Positions 6,496 through 16,864 of a DNA stretch of 64,000 bases are shown in pieces. The notes below the pieces were generated by a model. The model made no database searches, had not been told where the DNA came from, and was given only the letters and a program-made list of their open reading frames with translations. The stretch comes from an uncultured Bacteroidales bacterium (GTDB taxonomy: Bacteria; Bacteroidota; Bacteroidia; Bacteroidales; UBA11471). The stretch lies in NCBI GenBank assembly GCA_947625885.1, contig CANQQA010000003.1, positions 1-64,000 of the forward strand, read 5' to 3'. Each line of letters begins with the position of its first letter. Position 1 is the stretch's first letter. Position numbers and translations under genes: made by a program.

Positions 6496-9400
6496 ATGAA
6501 ACGCACACTGTTTTTTATGTTGCTGTCCGCACTTCTGTTGGGCAGGACGGTAACGGTACAAGCCGAAACCTATTCCGGCAATTGCGGTGCCGACGGCGCC
6601 AATGTTACTTGGAAACTCGATACCGAGACGGGTGTCCTCGAAATCTCCGGTACGGGAGCCATGAAGGATTATCTCAATGCTATTGGTAATGATGCGCCAT
6701 GGCGGTCGCTGAAAGATTTGTTTACTTCCGTAACGATAGGTGAGGGTGTTACGACTATCGGCGACTATGCTTTTTACAATTGCCTTGGCTTGACGTCGGT
6801 AACGATACCCAACAATATTACCTCTATTGGCGATAGGGCTTTTTCCCGTTGCACGGGAGTAAAGAATCTCCGAATAGAAGACGGTACGGAAACGTTGGTG
6901 TTAAGTACATCATCTTCATCGACACCGTTTGACAATTGCCCATTAGATACGGCGTATCTGGGACGGAATGTTTCTTACAGTAATTCTTATTCTCCGTTCA
7001 AAGGTAAAACGAACCTTGTTTCATTGACTATCGGCAGCAAGGTTACCGCTATCGGCAATGAGGCTTTCAGCGGCTGCAGCGGTTTGGCAAGTGTAACCGT
7101 ATATGCAGAAAATCCGCCCCAAATGATGGATAACTCTTTTGCCGGTGCGGGAACGGAATTGTGGTCTGAAGGTTCGGAGCTGCCTTTTTTCGTACCGGTC
7201 GAATCGGTAAATAAGTATAAAGCCGACGAAAGTTGGAAAAATTTGAATATAAAAATAAAGTGTCAGATCGGTGGAATCGGCTACAATATTCTTTCTTCCG
7301 AAGCACGAACGGCAGAAGTAGTCAGCGGTGTATATTCCGGCGATATAGTTATTCCGGCGACAATGGAGTACGAAGGTATCACATACCGCGTTATCGCTAT
7401 CAGCGACTATGCTTTTTGGTGGCTCAGCGGCTTGACGTCGGTAACGATAGGCGACGGTGTTACCACTATCGGCAGCTCGGCTTTTTACAATTGCAGCGGT
7501 TTGACATCGGTAACGATAGGCGAAAGTGTTACCGCTATCGGCGGCGATGCTTTTTACGGTTGCGGCAATTTGGAAAGATTCGAGGGAAAATGGGCATCGA
7601 CGGATCATCGTTGTCTTGTCGTAAACGATACGCTTTGCTTTTTTGCACCGAACGGATTGACCGAATATACCATACCCGACGGCGTTACCGTTATAGGCGC
7701 CAGAGCTTTTTCCGGTTGCAGCGGCTTGACGGCGCTAACGATTCCGGAAAGTGTCAGTATTGCTGCTATCGGCGACGGGGCTTTTGACAAGTGCTGGGGA
7801 TTGAAATCAATAACGGTCTATAATCCGACACCGAAGGATATCAGCATTTCTTCCGATGTTTTCGGTGTAGTGAACAGTAGCAAATGCAAACTTTACGTGC
7901 CCGAAAATGCCGTGAGCGCTTATAAAGCCGCCGCAGGGTGGAATATGTTCAAACGGATAGTTCCGATAGAGGTGTCGGCACCGAACCGTCTGTGGTACGG
8001 CGGTACGGGAATATGGGACACGTATGCAGCCGGGTGGCTTACTTCGCCGGAGGCAGCCGATTTGAACCGTTTCGCAGAGGGCGATATCGCCGTGTTTGGC
8101 GATGCATCGGAACAAGGAGACGGGCAGACAGGAGTTGTGGAATTACGAGAAAATCTTTTTGTCAGCGGAATCCATGCCGACAACGATGCCACGACCTACC
8201 GGATAACCGTTCCCGAAGATACGAAGTATGTGTTGACCGGTGTTGGTGGCGCCCAATTGGTGAAAGAGGGCGAGGGTGCATTCTACACCGATATAGATTT
8301 GGAGGATATGACCACCGTGCTGAAAAGCGGTACGCTGGGTCGGTATCAAAAAGAGAGTGCCGAATCGGCTGTATTCGGTAGCAAAATTCTAGTTCCCGAA
8401 GGCGCGAAAGCAACCTTGGTTTTGTCGAAGGAAAAATCTACAAATGTAAAATATTATCCCGCATTGAATGTCGATTCGCTGGTTGTCGGCGCCGGCGCCG
8501 AGTTGGATTTCTATCTGCCGGCTTACGGCAAGATGCGCGCAGATACCACCGTGTATATAGCCGGTAATGGAACAATCAATTTCTACACCGACGGAAATCG
8601 CTTCTTTGCAGGCGGTAATGCAGGCTGTCGTGCCGGGACAATATTCTTTAATGAAGAAAGCGGACAATGGTCTAACAAAGACGGCGACTGGTCATCGAAA
8701 CAGCTCACCTCGAAATGGGTGGATTATGGCACCGACTTCTCGGGATTCGATGGAACGGTAACCATTCAAAACGATATGGCGGAGAATGATTCGACGGTGG
8801 GTCTGTTCATTCTCGGTCTCCATAAAGGCGCTAACGAAGGACCCCAATTCCTTGCCAAGACCGAAGGCGACAGTACGCTTTATAACGTATGGAAAGCTGC
8901 CAAAAGCGGCGATGCCGGAAAAGATTCCATTTTGGAAAGAATCTGCTATAACTGGAAAAACATCGACCTTGTCATCGACAACCTCGGCTGTCTGGCGTGC
9001 CCGTCGGTAGTAAGCGGCATCTCGAATAATACCACCATACTGAGAACAAGAAGTCTCAATGTAAAAGAAAAAGGTCATGTAGCCGGCTTTTACAAAGATT
9101 CTGACCCCACCTTGATAATCATGACCGGCAGCAATGATGAAGATGCCCGTATCGACGGAACGTTTACTGCCGCTACGAAAGGCGGCAGCTACAAAGAGGG
9201 TTATCAGGTGTACACTTGCGGAGCCGGTCTTATCAAAGAGGGACACGGTACCTACTATATCACCGCCATCGACAATGTATTCTCGAACGGAATCGACGTA
9301 TATGAAGGCGGTGTTATGTTCAACAATTCCGACCCCGAAAACACTTCCGCTACCGGACAGCACAAGAATTCGACCGACCCTGTGGTAATCTGTCGGGAGT

Positions 9401-11061
9401 ATGGTCATATTGGCGGAACGGGAACGATAGGCGGCACCACCGAACTTTACGGAACGCTCTATCCGGGCGATGAGTCGGTTTCCGCTTTCCGCATCGACGG
9501 TTCGCATGCAGGTCGTACCTCTTATAGAAAATCTATTGGCGGTATCCCGAAGAATCTTGCCAACGGCAACGAATTTTGGAAGGTAAAATATACCCAAAAA
9601 GAAGAGATTGCACCGGATTACTTCATCGAAGTAGCAGATACCATGAGCTACGGTAAGTTGAGAGTATCGGGCAGCAATGCCAGCCTCTTCCTTCACGACG
9701 GAGCGAAGATAGCCTTTGATGCCAATGGCAAAGCGCATCACGACACGGTATTGGTACAACGCGATATCCGCCTTATGGAAGGTACCGAGGCAAAAGTAAA
9801 AATCGGTTTGTCTCCTCGCGGTGCATTTAATGTAGCCGAAGGCGATACCCTCGTACTGCTGAAATCGTATCGTGCTTATTATGGCAGCGATTCAAAAGCA
9901 AATGTAGGTCCCGAATCCTTCGAGTTGGAATTGGCAGACCAATTTAAGGGTATGTTCAAACTCGATACGACATGGGTAGCCTCTGTTATGCAGACTGTTC
10001 TGGGCGATGACGGTACTCTCGAACAGAAAGAGGTCGTTCCTTCCGAATGGAAACTCATAGCTGTCGCTACGGCTTCCGGAAGCGGAGAGAGCAAAGCCGT
10101 CTACGACTTCACCCCGACGGCAGTAACTCCTGCCGACAGTGTAGGCGTACCGGCGTTGAAGAACATCACGCTCGCCTTTGACGAAACGCCGAGCCTTGTC
10201 GGCAAGACGGCGACCCTGACAAAAGGCGGCGACAGCTGGACGGCAACCCTCGCCGAGGGTAAAGGCAGCACACTCGTGATAACCCTCGCCGATACCTTGA
10301 AAGCACTCGGCGAATACACGCTGACGATACCCGAAGGTACGTTCGGCGACAAATCCTTTGGCGCCGACCAAAAGACAGGGCACTGCAACCCCGCGCTCAC
10401 CTATACCTGCACGGTAAAAGCGCCGGTAGTAAAAGACCTCGAACCGAAGACGATAGACCCGGTCGACGGAGCAGAAGTACCGGCATTGAAGAACATCACG
10501 CTCATCTTTGACGAAACGCCGAGCCTTGTCGGCAAGACGGCGACCCTGACAAAAGGCGGCGACAGCTGGACGGCAACCCTCGCCGCCGGCGAAGGCGGCA
10601 CGCTTGTGGTAACCCTTGCCGATACCTTGAAAGTCAATGGTACGTACACGCTGACGATACCCGAAGGTACGTTCGGCGATGCCGACTTTGTCGCCAATCC
10701 GGCTATCGGACACTGTAATCATGCACTCGTCTATACCTTCACGATAAAGGTGCCGGAGCCCGCAGAACCCGATGTACCTGATACGCCGGACGTTCCCGAA
10801 AATCCCGACGACCCTGAAAATCCGGATACTCCCGACACTCCCGACGTGCCTGACGAGCCGGAGAATCCGGACGAACCCGATGAACCGGTCGTACCCGACG
10901 AACCCGCATCGGTAACGGAGACGCAGCAAGATGCCGAGCACATAGCGGTGTATAACCCGCAGGGTGTGTTGATACTCGAAACGAACGATGCCGCCGACCT
11001 CCGCAAGCTGTCTGCCGGCTTCTACATCGTGAACGGCAAGAAGATGATTATCACCCGATAG
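6496..11061 (+). CDS. BspA-like leucine-rich-repeat surface protein with C-terminal sorting-type domain
   Basis: A 1521-residue secreted protein. Order of parts: signal peptide (about 1-24, ending T-V-Q-A-E); BspA-type repeats of the form LTSVTIxxxVTxIGxxAFxxC through roughly residue 480; a long beta-rich region with autotransporter-like segments such as LIKEGHGTYYIT (about 490-1190); two Ig-like domains of about 110 residues with nearly identical cores (about 1200-1415); a Pro/Asp/Glu-rich linker; and a C-terminal ~50-residue domain (HIAVYNPQGVLILE to GFYIVNGKKMIITR) resembling type IX secretion type A sorting domains. The family commonly mediates adhesion or binding. A second, shorter relative lies at 60302-63208 and shares the tail and the terminator. 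Substrate or partner unknown. Confidence 0.88.
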   Translation: MKRTLFFMLLSALLLGRTVTVQAETYSGNCGADGANVTWKLDTETGVLEISGTGAMKDYLNAIGNDAPWRSLKDLFTSVTIGEGVTTIGDYAFYNCLGLTSVTIPNNITSIGDRAFSRCTGVKNLRIEDGTETLVLSTSSSSTPFDNCPLDTAYLGRNVSYSNSYSPFKGKTNLVSLTIGSKVTAIGNEAFSGCSGLASVTVYAENPPQMMDNSFAGAGTELWSEGSELPFFVPVESVNKYKADESWKNLNIKIKCQIGGIGYNILSSEARTAEVVSGVYSGDIVIPATMEYEGITYRVIAISDYAFWWLSGLTSVTIGDGVTTIGSSAFYNCSGLTSVTIGESVTAIGGDAFYGCGNLERFEGKWASTDHRCLVVNDTLCFFAPNGLTEYTIPDGVTVIGARAFSGCSGLTALTIPESVSIAAIGDGAFDKCWGLKSITVYNPTPKDISISSDVFGVVNSSKCKLYVPENAVSAYKAAAGWNMFKRIVPIEVSAPNRLWYGGTGIWDTYAAGWLTSPEAADLNRFAEGDIAVFGDASEQGDGQTGVVELRENLFVSGIHADNDATTYRITVPEDTKYVLTGVGGAQLVKEGEGAFYTDIDLEDMTTVLKSGTLGRYQKESAESAVFGSKILVPEGAKATLVLSKEKSTNVKYYPALNVDSLVVGAGAELDFYLPAYGKMRADTTVYIAGNGTINFYTDGNRFFAGGNAGCRAGTIFFNEESGQWSNKDGDWSSKQLTSKWVDYGTDFSGFDGTVTIQNDMAENDSTVGLFILGLHKGANEGPQFLAKTEGDSTLYNVWKAAKSGDAGKDSILERICYNWKNIDLVIDNLGCLACPSVVSGISNNTTILRTRSLNVKEKGHVAGFYKDSDPTLIIMTGSNDEDARIDGTFTAATKGGSYKEGYQVYTCGAGLIKEGHGTYYITAIDNVFSNGIDVYEGGVMFNNSDPENTSATGQHKNSTDPVVICREYGHIGGTGTIGGTTELYGTLYPGDESVSAFRIDGSHAGRTSYRKSIGGIPKNLANGNEFWKVKYTQKEEIAPDYFIEVADTMSYGKLRVSGSNASLFLHDGAKIAFDANGKAHHDTVLVQRDIRLMEGTEAKVKIGLSPRGAFNVAEGDTLVLLKSYRAYYGSDSKANVGPESFELELADQFKGMFKLDTTWVASVMQTVLGDDGTLEQKEVVPSEWKLIAVATASGSGESKAVYDFTPTAVTPADSVGVPALKNITLAFDETPSLVGKTATLTKGGDSWTATLAEGKGSTLVITLADTLKALGEYTLTIPEGTFGDKSFGADQKTGHCNPALTYTCTVKAPVVKDLEPKTIDPVDGAEVPALKNITLIFDETPSLVGKTATLTKGGDSWTATLAAGEGGTLVVTLADTLKVNGTYTLTIPEGTFGDADFVANPAIGHCNHALVYTFTIKVPEPAEPDVPDTPDVPENPDDPENPDTPDTPDVPDEPENPDEPDEPVVPDEPASVTETQQDAEHIAVYNPQGVLILETNDAADLRKLSAGFYIVNGKKMIITR
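10147..10584 (+). repeat. Internal duplication encoding two Ig-like domains
   Basis: The segment 10147-10254 recurs at 10477-10584 (offset 330 bp, 110 codons) with only a handful of substitutions, while the flanking parts of each domain differ more. That pattern suggests recent duplication or gene conversion inside the BspA-like gene. Confidence 0.85.
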
Positions 11062-11128
11062 TGCGGCGATATTGCAGCAAAAGACAATAGAATGAAAAGA
11101 GAATTTCCTGAATAGATAATCTGGACAC

Positions 11129-11165
11129 GCCGTCCTGCCATGTGAATGGCGGGGCGGCTTTTTTT
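11129..11165 (+). terminator. Rho-independent terminator of the first BspA-like gene
   Basis: A 13-bp stem (11129-11141 with 11146-11158, two G.U pairs, loop GTGA) is followed by seven T. Nearly the same hairpin terminates the other BspA-like gene at 60213-60246. Confidence 0.9.
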
Positions 11166-11191
11166 ATGTTTCCTGTTGCCGACGTATAAAG

Positions 11192-11230
11192 AAAACGCAA
11201 GGACACTTGTTTCGTGTCCTTGCGTTTTTT
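11192..11230. terminator. Bidirectional terminator between BspA-like and SUMF1 genes
   Basis: The arms AACGCAAGGACAC and GTGTCCTTGCGTT (within 11192-11206 and 11214-11228) form a perfect stem with T-rich flanks on both strands. It lies just downstream of the minus-strand SUMF1 gene. Confidence 0.85.
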
Positions 11231-11245
11231 GTAGGAAAATATCTG

Positions 11246-11965
11246 TCAGGCATTCAGCGCGAGGCGTAGTCCGAAATGCGCATAGGCGTTGACGGGGGGA
11301 TTGCTGAAACGGTATGTCACGCGGCAGTCTTCTGCCTGATTGTATGCGCTGCCGCCGCGCAGCACCCGCCGCTTGCCGTCTCGCGGACCTCGCGGATTGG
11401 TTTGCGTCTCGCGGGTGTACTTGCCGTAGAAGTCGCTGCACCACTCCCACACGTTGCCGCTCATGTCGAACAGACCGAGTTCGTTGGGAGCTTTCGTACC
11501 AATCGGCTGCACCGTATTGTCGGTGTTGTCGCGGTACCACCCCACTTGCAGAATGGAGTTGCTGCCGCTGTACCGGCAGCCTCTGCTCTGCGTGCCGCCC
11601 CGAGCGGCAAATTCCCATTCAGCCTCTGTGGGGAGCCGGAATTTCTTGCCTGTGCATTCGTTCAGCTTTTGCAAAAATTCCTGACACATATTCCACGAAA
11701 CGCCCGTCATCGGCAGAAAGGTGCCCAAAACCGCTTTATAGGGAATTTCGCCCATGACTGCCGCCCACAACTCTTCGGTAACACAGGTTTCGCCGATGTA
11801 GAACGATGGCAGCGTAACACGGTGTGGCGGTCGCTCCCAGAATTTGGCGTCTTCGTCGTCGGGCGATGCGCCCATCATGAAGGTGCCGCCTTTTACCTGT
11901 ATCATTTTGAAACGGTAATCGTTCGCATTAAAAATCAAATCGGTGAGAGGTTCTTCGGTAATCAT
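11246..11965 (-). CDS. SUMF1/formylglycine-generating-enzyme-fold protein
   Basis: A 239-residue protein of the FGE-sulfatase fold (PF03781). Landmarks are GGTFMMGASPDDEDA, HRVTLPSFYIGETCVTEELW, the RLPTEAEWEFAARGG motif, LGLFDMSGNVWEWCSDFY and RVLRGGSAY. In catalytic formylglycine-generating enzymes two cysteines follow the GGS motif. Here the first position is not cysteine (GGSAYNQAEDC), although the second is present, so true sulfatase activation is doubtful. No sulfatase gene is nearby and no signal peptide is visible. The gene lies 23 nt downstream of the AsmA-like gene on the same strand and may be co-transcribed. Function unknown beyond the fold. Confidence 0.85.
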   Translation of the reverse strand: MITEEPLTDLIFNANDYRFKMIQVKGGTFMMGASPDDEDAKFWERPPHRVTLPSFYIGETCVTEELWAAVMGEIPYKAVLGTFLPMTGVSWNMCQEFLQKLNECTGKKFRLPTEAEWEFAARGGTQSRGCRYSGSNSILQVGWYRDNTDNTVQPIGTKAPNELGLFDMSGNVWEWCSDFYGKYTRETQTNPRGPRDGKRRVLRGGSAYNQAEDCRVTYRFSNPPVNAYAHFGLRLALNA

Positions 11966-11988
11966 GGCAAATGGATTTATTTTTCGGG

Positions 11989-14418
11989 TTATTGTTTTTT
12001 AGTCGCGCCTTTACCGGCGATGGCTTCGATGATTTTGTTGGTAACGGCTTGCTTTACGAGAGAACTCAAATCGACTTTGATGTCGGGTTTGGTGAACGTA
12101 CCGCCGATTTTCGCCGTAACCGTGTTCACGTATTCGCCCGCTTTCTCTTTGCTCAGGTCGATGACGGCGGTGTAGTCGATAGTTCGGTCGAGACCCGTCG
12201 AGCCGGAAAGTGTCAGCACGATATTGCCCAGTTTCAGGTCGAAGGGCGAAGTCGTGATGCGCCCGTTGTCGATAGCAAAGGCGATGTCGATGTCATTCGT
12301 TTCGATGCGGCGTAGTTTGTCGTTTTTCAACAGTGTGGCGAGTTGGTCGAATACTTCGATGTTTTGTATGCGAATGTCATTCGATTTCAGCCGACCTTTT
12401 GCCGAGAGCGTCTCCAATCGCGAAGCCATTTGTGCGTCGAGGCGGCAGTCCATGTCGAGCGACAAGGCGCAGGAGCCTCCCGTTTTGGCAAACAGCGGCA
12501 CGAACTGCTGCGCCATATCGAGCTGCTTGAATATCTCCTCGAATCGGGCTTTCTGTATGTCGAGGACAAGCGTTACCGCCGGCGACTCGGGCGATTGCAC
12601 CGTGCTGTACGAGGCGTTGGCGGCAATAGTACCGCCAAAGGCATCGACCGACAACGGATTTATTTTCATCGTGCCGCCGGCTGTCGTTACTTTTCCCGTA
12701 AAACGGTCGAGCGTCATTTTCCGGAAAAGAATTTTTCCGACGCTCGCTTGCAGTGTGAGGTCTAAATCGGTGGGCACGACGAACACTTCGAGTGCCGACG
12801 TATCGGCAGCATCGGAGGTCACGGCAGTTTCGGCTTCCGACGATTCGCCCATCAGCTCGTTGAGGTCGAGCAGCGACGAGGTAAGCGTCAGCGAACCGTG
12901 CAGCGTTTCGTCGTTCAGCACGTAAGGCAGGTAATTGCTTACCACGCCTTTGGCGTGCAGGTCGCTGCGCCCGATGAGCAGGTCGAGGCGGCTCAGCGTA
13001 AGGGCTTTCGGCGACACTTGCGCTTCGGCTTTCGACAGCGTTACGGGCGGCAGGTCGGGCACGACGAGCCTCATATCCGTGATAGAGAAGCTGCCTTCGC
13101 CCTCGATGTTTTGGTAACGTTCGTTTTCGATATCCGACATTTTGCCGCCGAGTTTCAGATTGGCAGCGATGATGCCGTTCAGGTCGGTGTCGTCGCCCAG
13201 CGGATAAATATCTTTCACGCCGCCGAGATTTATCGTACCGTCGGCAGTCGCCTTGAAATGCAGGTCGGAGAGGGGCGTGGAGGCGTTCAGCGTGAGGGCG
13301 AACGGATTGCCTGCCAAGGTGAAGCGGAACGGGTCGATGTCGATGGTCGTGCCGTCGAGGTCGCCGCCCGGATTATCGACGCGCAGACCTATGGCGATAT
13401 CGTCCACCGACTTGGGCATTCCCGTATAGAACACTTTGGCGTTGTTCACATCGAGATTCACGGTGAATGCCGGATAGCTCTCGCCTTGCAGCCGCCCTTT
13501 GGCAACGGCTTTGAGGGCGACATTGCCCGATGTTTGCAGGTCGGCGAAATGGTTTTGGTAGATAGCCGGAATCATCGACAAAATGTCTTTGAAGTTGATT
13601 TTCGGCGTAGAGAGGGAGATGTCCATGTCTATGGCATCGTCGGGCATCGCAGCCCAGCCGTCGAGCGTCATTTCTATCGCGTTCAGTCTGATCACGTTTT
13701 CGTCGAGTGTGAATTTATAGTTTTCGAGGTCGGCGAGAAGTTTCATGTCCGTCTCTATTTTCGCGTCTTTCAGATAGGGAACGCCGTCCATGGCAAAATA
13801 GACTTGCTTTGCCGAGGCGTCGCATTTCACCGTCGTCAGCAAGCCGTTGAGCGCACCTTTCAGCATAATATCCAGTTCGCCGATGCGGAAACTCATGTTC
13901 GTGGCTTCGTTGTAGTAGGCGATAGTGCCTTTTTTGATATGGAACTTCCGGAGTTGCAGTTTGATTGCCGACGAATTTTCCGGCTTGTCCGTCTCCTTCT
14001 CGACGTCATCGCTTGGCTTCACAATGTCCCAGTTTGCCGCGTTGTTGCCATATACCAGCGCGTTGATTACCGGACGGTCGAGCAACATGTTCGTGATTTC
14101 ATAGCCCGAGTCGCGGAAAAGGCTCGTGATGCCCACCGTAACGGCTAATTCGTCGGCAGCCGCCAGCGTGTCGCCTTCGAACTGGTCGATTCCCACGACC
14201 GACAGTTTTTCGAGCGCGATGGTCGCTCTCGGAAAGTTGCGCAGCAGGCTGATGTCCAATTCCTCAAATTCCAAACGGGCATTCAACATTTTGTTCGCTT
14301 CCGATTTGACGATTTCCGCCACCTTGTCTTTCAACAGAAAGGGAAGCACCAGCAATATTACGAAAACGACAATAAGGACGATTCCTGTAATTCCCGTGAT
14401 TTTCAATACTTTTTTCAT
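11989..14418 (-). CDS. AsmA-like envelope protein
   Basis: An 809-residue protein with one N-terminal transmembrane helix (about residues 8-30) and a long periplasmic part rich in short beta strands. The N-terminal pattern (LLRNFPRATIALEKLSVVG, GDTLAAADELAVTVG) and the C-terminal block with RLKSNDIRIQNIEVFDQLATLL and GNIVLTLSGSTGLDRTIDY are typical of the AsmA family. Such proteins span the periplasm and are linked to lipid transport or outer-membrane assembly. Because the lysine-rich C-terminus ends in KGATKKQ, the protein may be complete. A possible -7 box TAATTTTG lies on the minus strand at 14507-14514. Confidence 0.85.
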   Translation of the reverse strand: MKKVLKITGITGIVLIVVFVILLVLPFLLKDKVAEIVKSEANKMLNARLEFEELDISLLRNFPRATIALEKLSVVGIDQFEGDTLAAADELAVTVGITSLFRDSGYEITNMLLDRPVINALVYGNNAANWDIVKPSDDVEKETDKPENSSAIKLQLRKFHIKKGTIAYYNEATNMSFRIGELDIMLKGALNGLLTTVKCDASAKQVYFAMDGVPYLKDAKIETDMKLLADLENYKFTLDENVIRLNAIEMTLDGWAAMPDDAIDMDISLSTPKINFKDILSMIPAIYQNHFADLQTSGNVALKAVAKGRLQGESYPAFTVNLDVNNAKVFYTGMPKSVDDIAIGLRVDNPGGDLDGTTIDIDPFRFTLAGNPFALTLNASTPLSDLHFKATADGTINLGGVKDIYPLGDDTDLNGIIAANLKLGGKMSDIENERYQNIEGEGSFSITDMRLVVPDLPPVTLSKAEAQVSPKALTLSRLDLLIGRSDLHAKGVVSNYLPYVLNDETLHGSLTLTSSLLDLNELMGESSEAETAVTSDAADTSALEVFVVPTDLDLTLQASVGKILFRKMTLDRFTGKVTTAGGTMKINPLSVDAFGGTIAANASYSTVQSPESPAVTLVLDIQKARFEEIFKQLDMAQQFVPLFAKTGGSCALSLDMDCRLDAQMASRLETLSAKGRLKSNDIRIQNIEVFDQLATLLKNDKLRRIETNDIDIAFAIDNGRITTSPFDLKLGNIVLTLSGSTGLDRTIDYTAVIDLSKEKAGEYVNTVTAKIGGTFTKPDIKVDLSSLVKQAVTNKIIEAIAGKGATKKQ

Positions 14419-14582
14419 TTTGTTCCGTTTTTAAGAGGAGCGGCGCACGTTCCGTTTTTTCGTCCATAAAAAAGTTTTTCTCGGAAAAAGTTCCGATAGT
14501 GCGAAACAAAATTAATAAAAACTTTGACAGACGGATAAAATCGTATTCAATAATTGTTTTTTGAAAATAAAAAAGATTTTTG

Positions 14583-14614
14583 TTTGCGGTATCGGCGACA
14601 TTGTGTTACCTTTG
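14583..14614 (+). promoter_or_regulatory. Promoter of rpiB
   Basis: TTTG 14583-14586, 20-nt spacer, TACCTTTG 14607-14614, placing the start about 20 nt before the rpiB ATG at 14640. Confidence 0.75.
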
Positions 14615-14639
14615 TAAGGATTGAAAAACAGTCGGGAAT

Positions 14640-15092
14640 ATGAATATTTTGAAAAAAGATGTTCCGGTGGGTCTTGCCAGCGATCATGCCGGATATGAAT
14701 TGAAGCAGTTTATTCTCTCGCAGCTTGCAGCGCAGAAAATCCCTTGTCGGGATTTCGGCACCTGTTCGGCGGAGAGCTGCGACTATGCCGACTATGCCCA
14801 CCCGCTGGCTGAGGCGGTGGAGCGCGGCGAGTGCTATCCGGGTATAGCCGTTTGCGGCAGCGGCAACGGTATCAACATGACGCTCAACAAGCATCAGGGC
14901 ATACGCGCCGCTCTTTGCTGGTGCGAGGAAATTTCCCGACTGGCGCGTCAGCACAACGATGCCAACGTTTGCGTAATGCCCGGTCGGTTCGTCGATACCG
15001 ATACGGCGCAGCATATTCTCGATGCCTTTCTGAATACCGATTTTGAAGGAGGTCGCCACCGGCGGCGCATTGATAAAATTCCGGTAAAATAA
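14640..15092 (+). CDS. rpiB: Ribose-5-phosphate isomerase B
   Basis: A 150-residue cytoplasmic enzyme of the RpiB/LacAB family that interconverts ribose 5-phosphate and ribulose 5-phosphate in the pentose phosphate pathway. Diagnostic motifs are GLASDHAGYELK near the N-terminus, the catalytic-loop CGSGNGINMTLNK, and the RAALCWCEEISRLARQHNDANVCVMPGRF block with the conserved H-N-x-A-N. The length matches the family. It has its own promoter and a strong terminator shared with the convergent galE. Confidence 0.93.
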   Translation: MNILKKDVPVGLASDHAGYELKQFILSQLAAQKIPCRDFGTCSAESCDYADYAHPLAEAVERGECYPGIAVCGSGNGINMTLNKHQGIRAALCWCEEISRLARQHNDANVCVMPGRFVDTDTAQHILDAFLNTDFEGGRHRRRIDKIPVK

Positions 15093-15110
15093 AGAATAGC
15101 GATACAAAAA

Positions 15111-15146
15111 ACAGCCCCCGAAAAGCCTTGACTTTTCGGGGGCTGT
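15111..15146. terminator. Bidirectional terminator between rpiB and galE
   Basis: A perfect 15-bp stem (15111-15125 with 15132-15146) with a 6-nt loop. An A-run before it supplies the U-run for the minus-strand galE transcript. Confidence 0.88.
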
Positions 15147-15164
15147 CGTATATACATATCAATA

Positions 15165-16199
<1,035 letters not shown>

Positions 16200-16321
16200 A
16201 TTTATTCGGTATATAAATTCTATGTCGCAAAGATATAAAAATTTCTGAAAGATTTCATAGAAACAAAATATTCCTGCATCTGCGGCGGTCGGGGATAGGG
16301 AATCGGGCGTGCCGCCGGAAT

Positions 16322-16861
16322 TTAGAATTTATGTGCCAGCGCGGCAGCCTGTTTGCAGCCGTCGGTCTTGTCGATGTCGCCCTCTTTCAATACGCCGGGC
16401 ACGAGCACTTCGCCCGCCATTTCCCATTGCAGCAGAGCCGCCGAGCGTTCTATGGGCATGCGCACGCCGTCCATTACCGACAAGTCGTCTTCTTCGCAGC
16501 AGGCTATCAAGCCGCATTTCTTGCCGGCTATCGGCTTCCCGCCGACGACGAACGAAAACAGCCGGTCGATGACGCCTTTTATTTGTGCCGGAATGGAATA
16601 CCAATAGACCGGCATCGTGAACACGACGGCATCGGCTTCGAGTATCGCCGGTGCGATGAGATTGAAGTCGTCGTCGAACGAACAGGCTTTCCCTGTTTTG
16701 AAACAAGTTTCGCAGGCGTGGCACCCGCCGATTTTCATCAGTGCGGCGTCGAATCGCTGCACCGTGTTTCCCAGCCGTTCGGCTTCGGCAGCGAAGGCAT
16801 CGGTCATGGCAAAACTGTTGCCCCGTTTGCGGGGGCTTCCCGTGATTACGACAATTTTCAT
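16322..16861 (-). CDS. Flavodoxin-fold NAD(P)H-dependent (FMN) oxidoreductase
   Basis: A 179-residue protein of the NADPH-dependent FMN reductase / multimeric flavodoxin family. The N-terminal TGSPRKRGNSFAMTDAF is the FMN phosphate-binding loop, HACETCFKTGKACSFDDDF gives the cysteine-containing segment common in this family, and MPVYWYSIPAQIKGVIDRL is the flavin-contact region. It starts 3 nt after the NTF2-like gene and is divergent from an HxlR regulator. That arrangement is typical of quinone or electrophile stress responses, which is inference here. Physiological substrate unknown. Confidence 0.88.
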   Translation of the reverse strand: MKIVVITGSPRKRGNSFAMTDAFAAEAERLGNTVQRFDAALMKIGGCHACETCFKTGKACSFDDDFNLIAPAILEADAVVFTMPVYWYSIPAQIKGVIDRLFSFVVGGKPIAGKKCGLIACCEEDDLSVMDGVRMPIERSAALLQWEMAGEVLVPGVLKEGDIDKTDGCKQAAALAHKF

Positions 16862-16864
16862 GGC

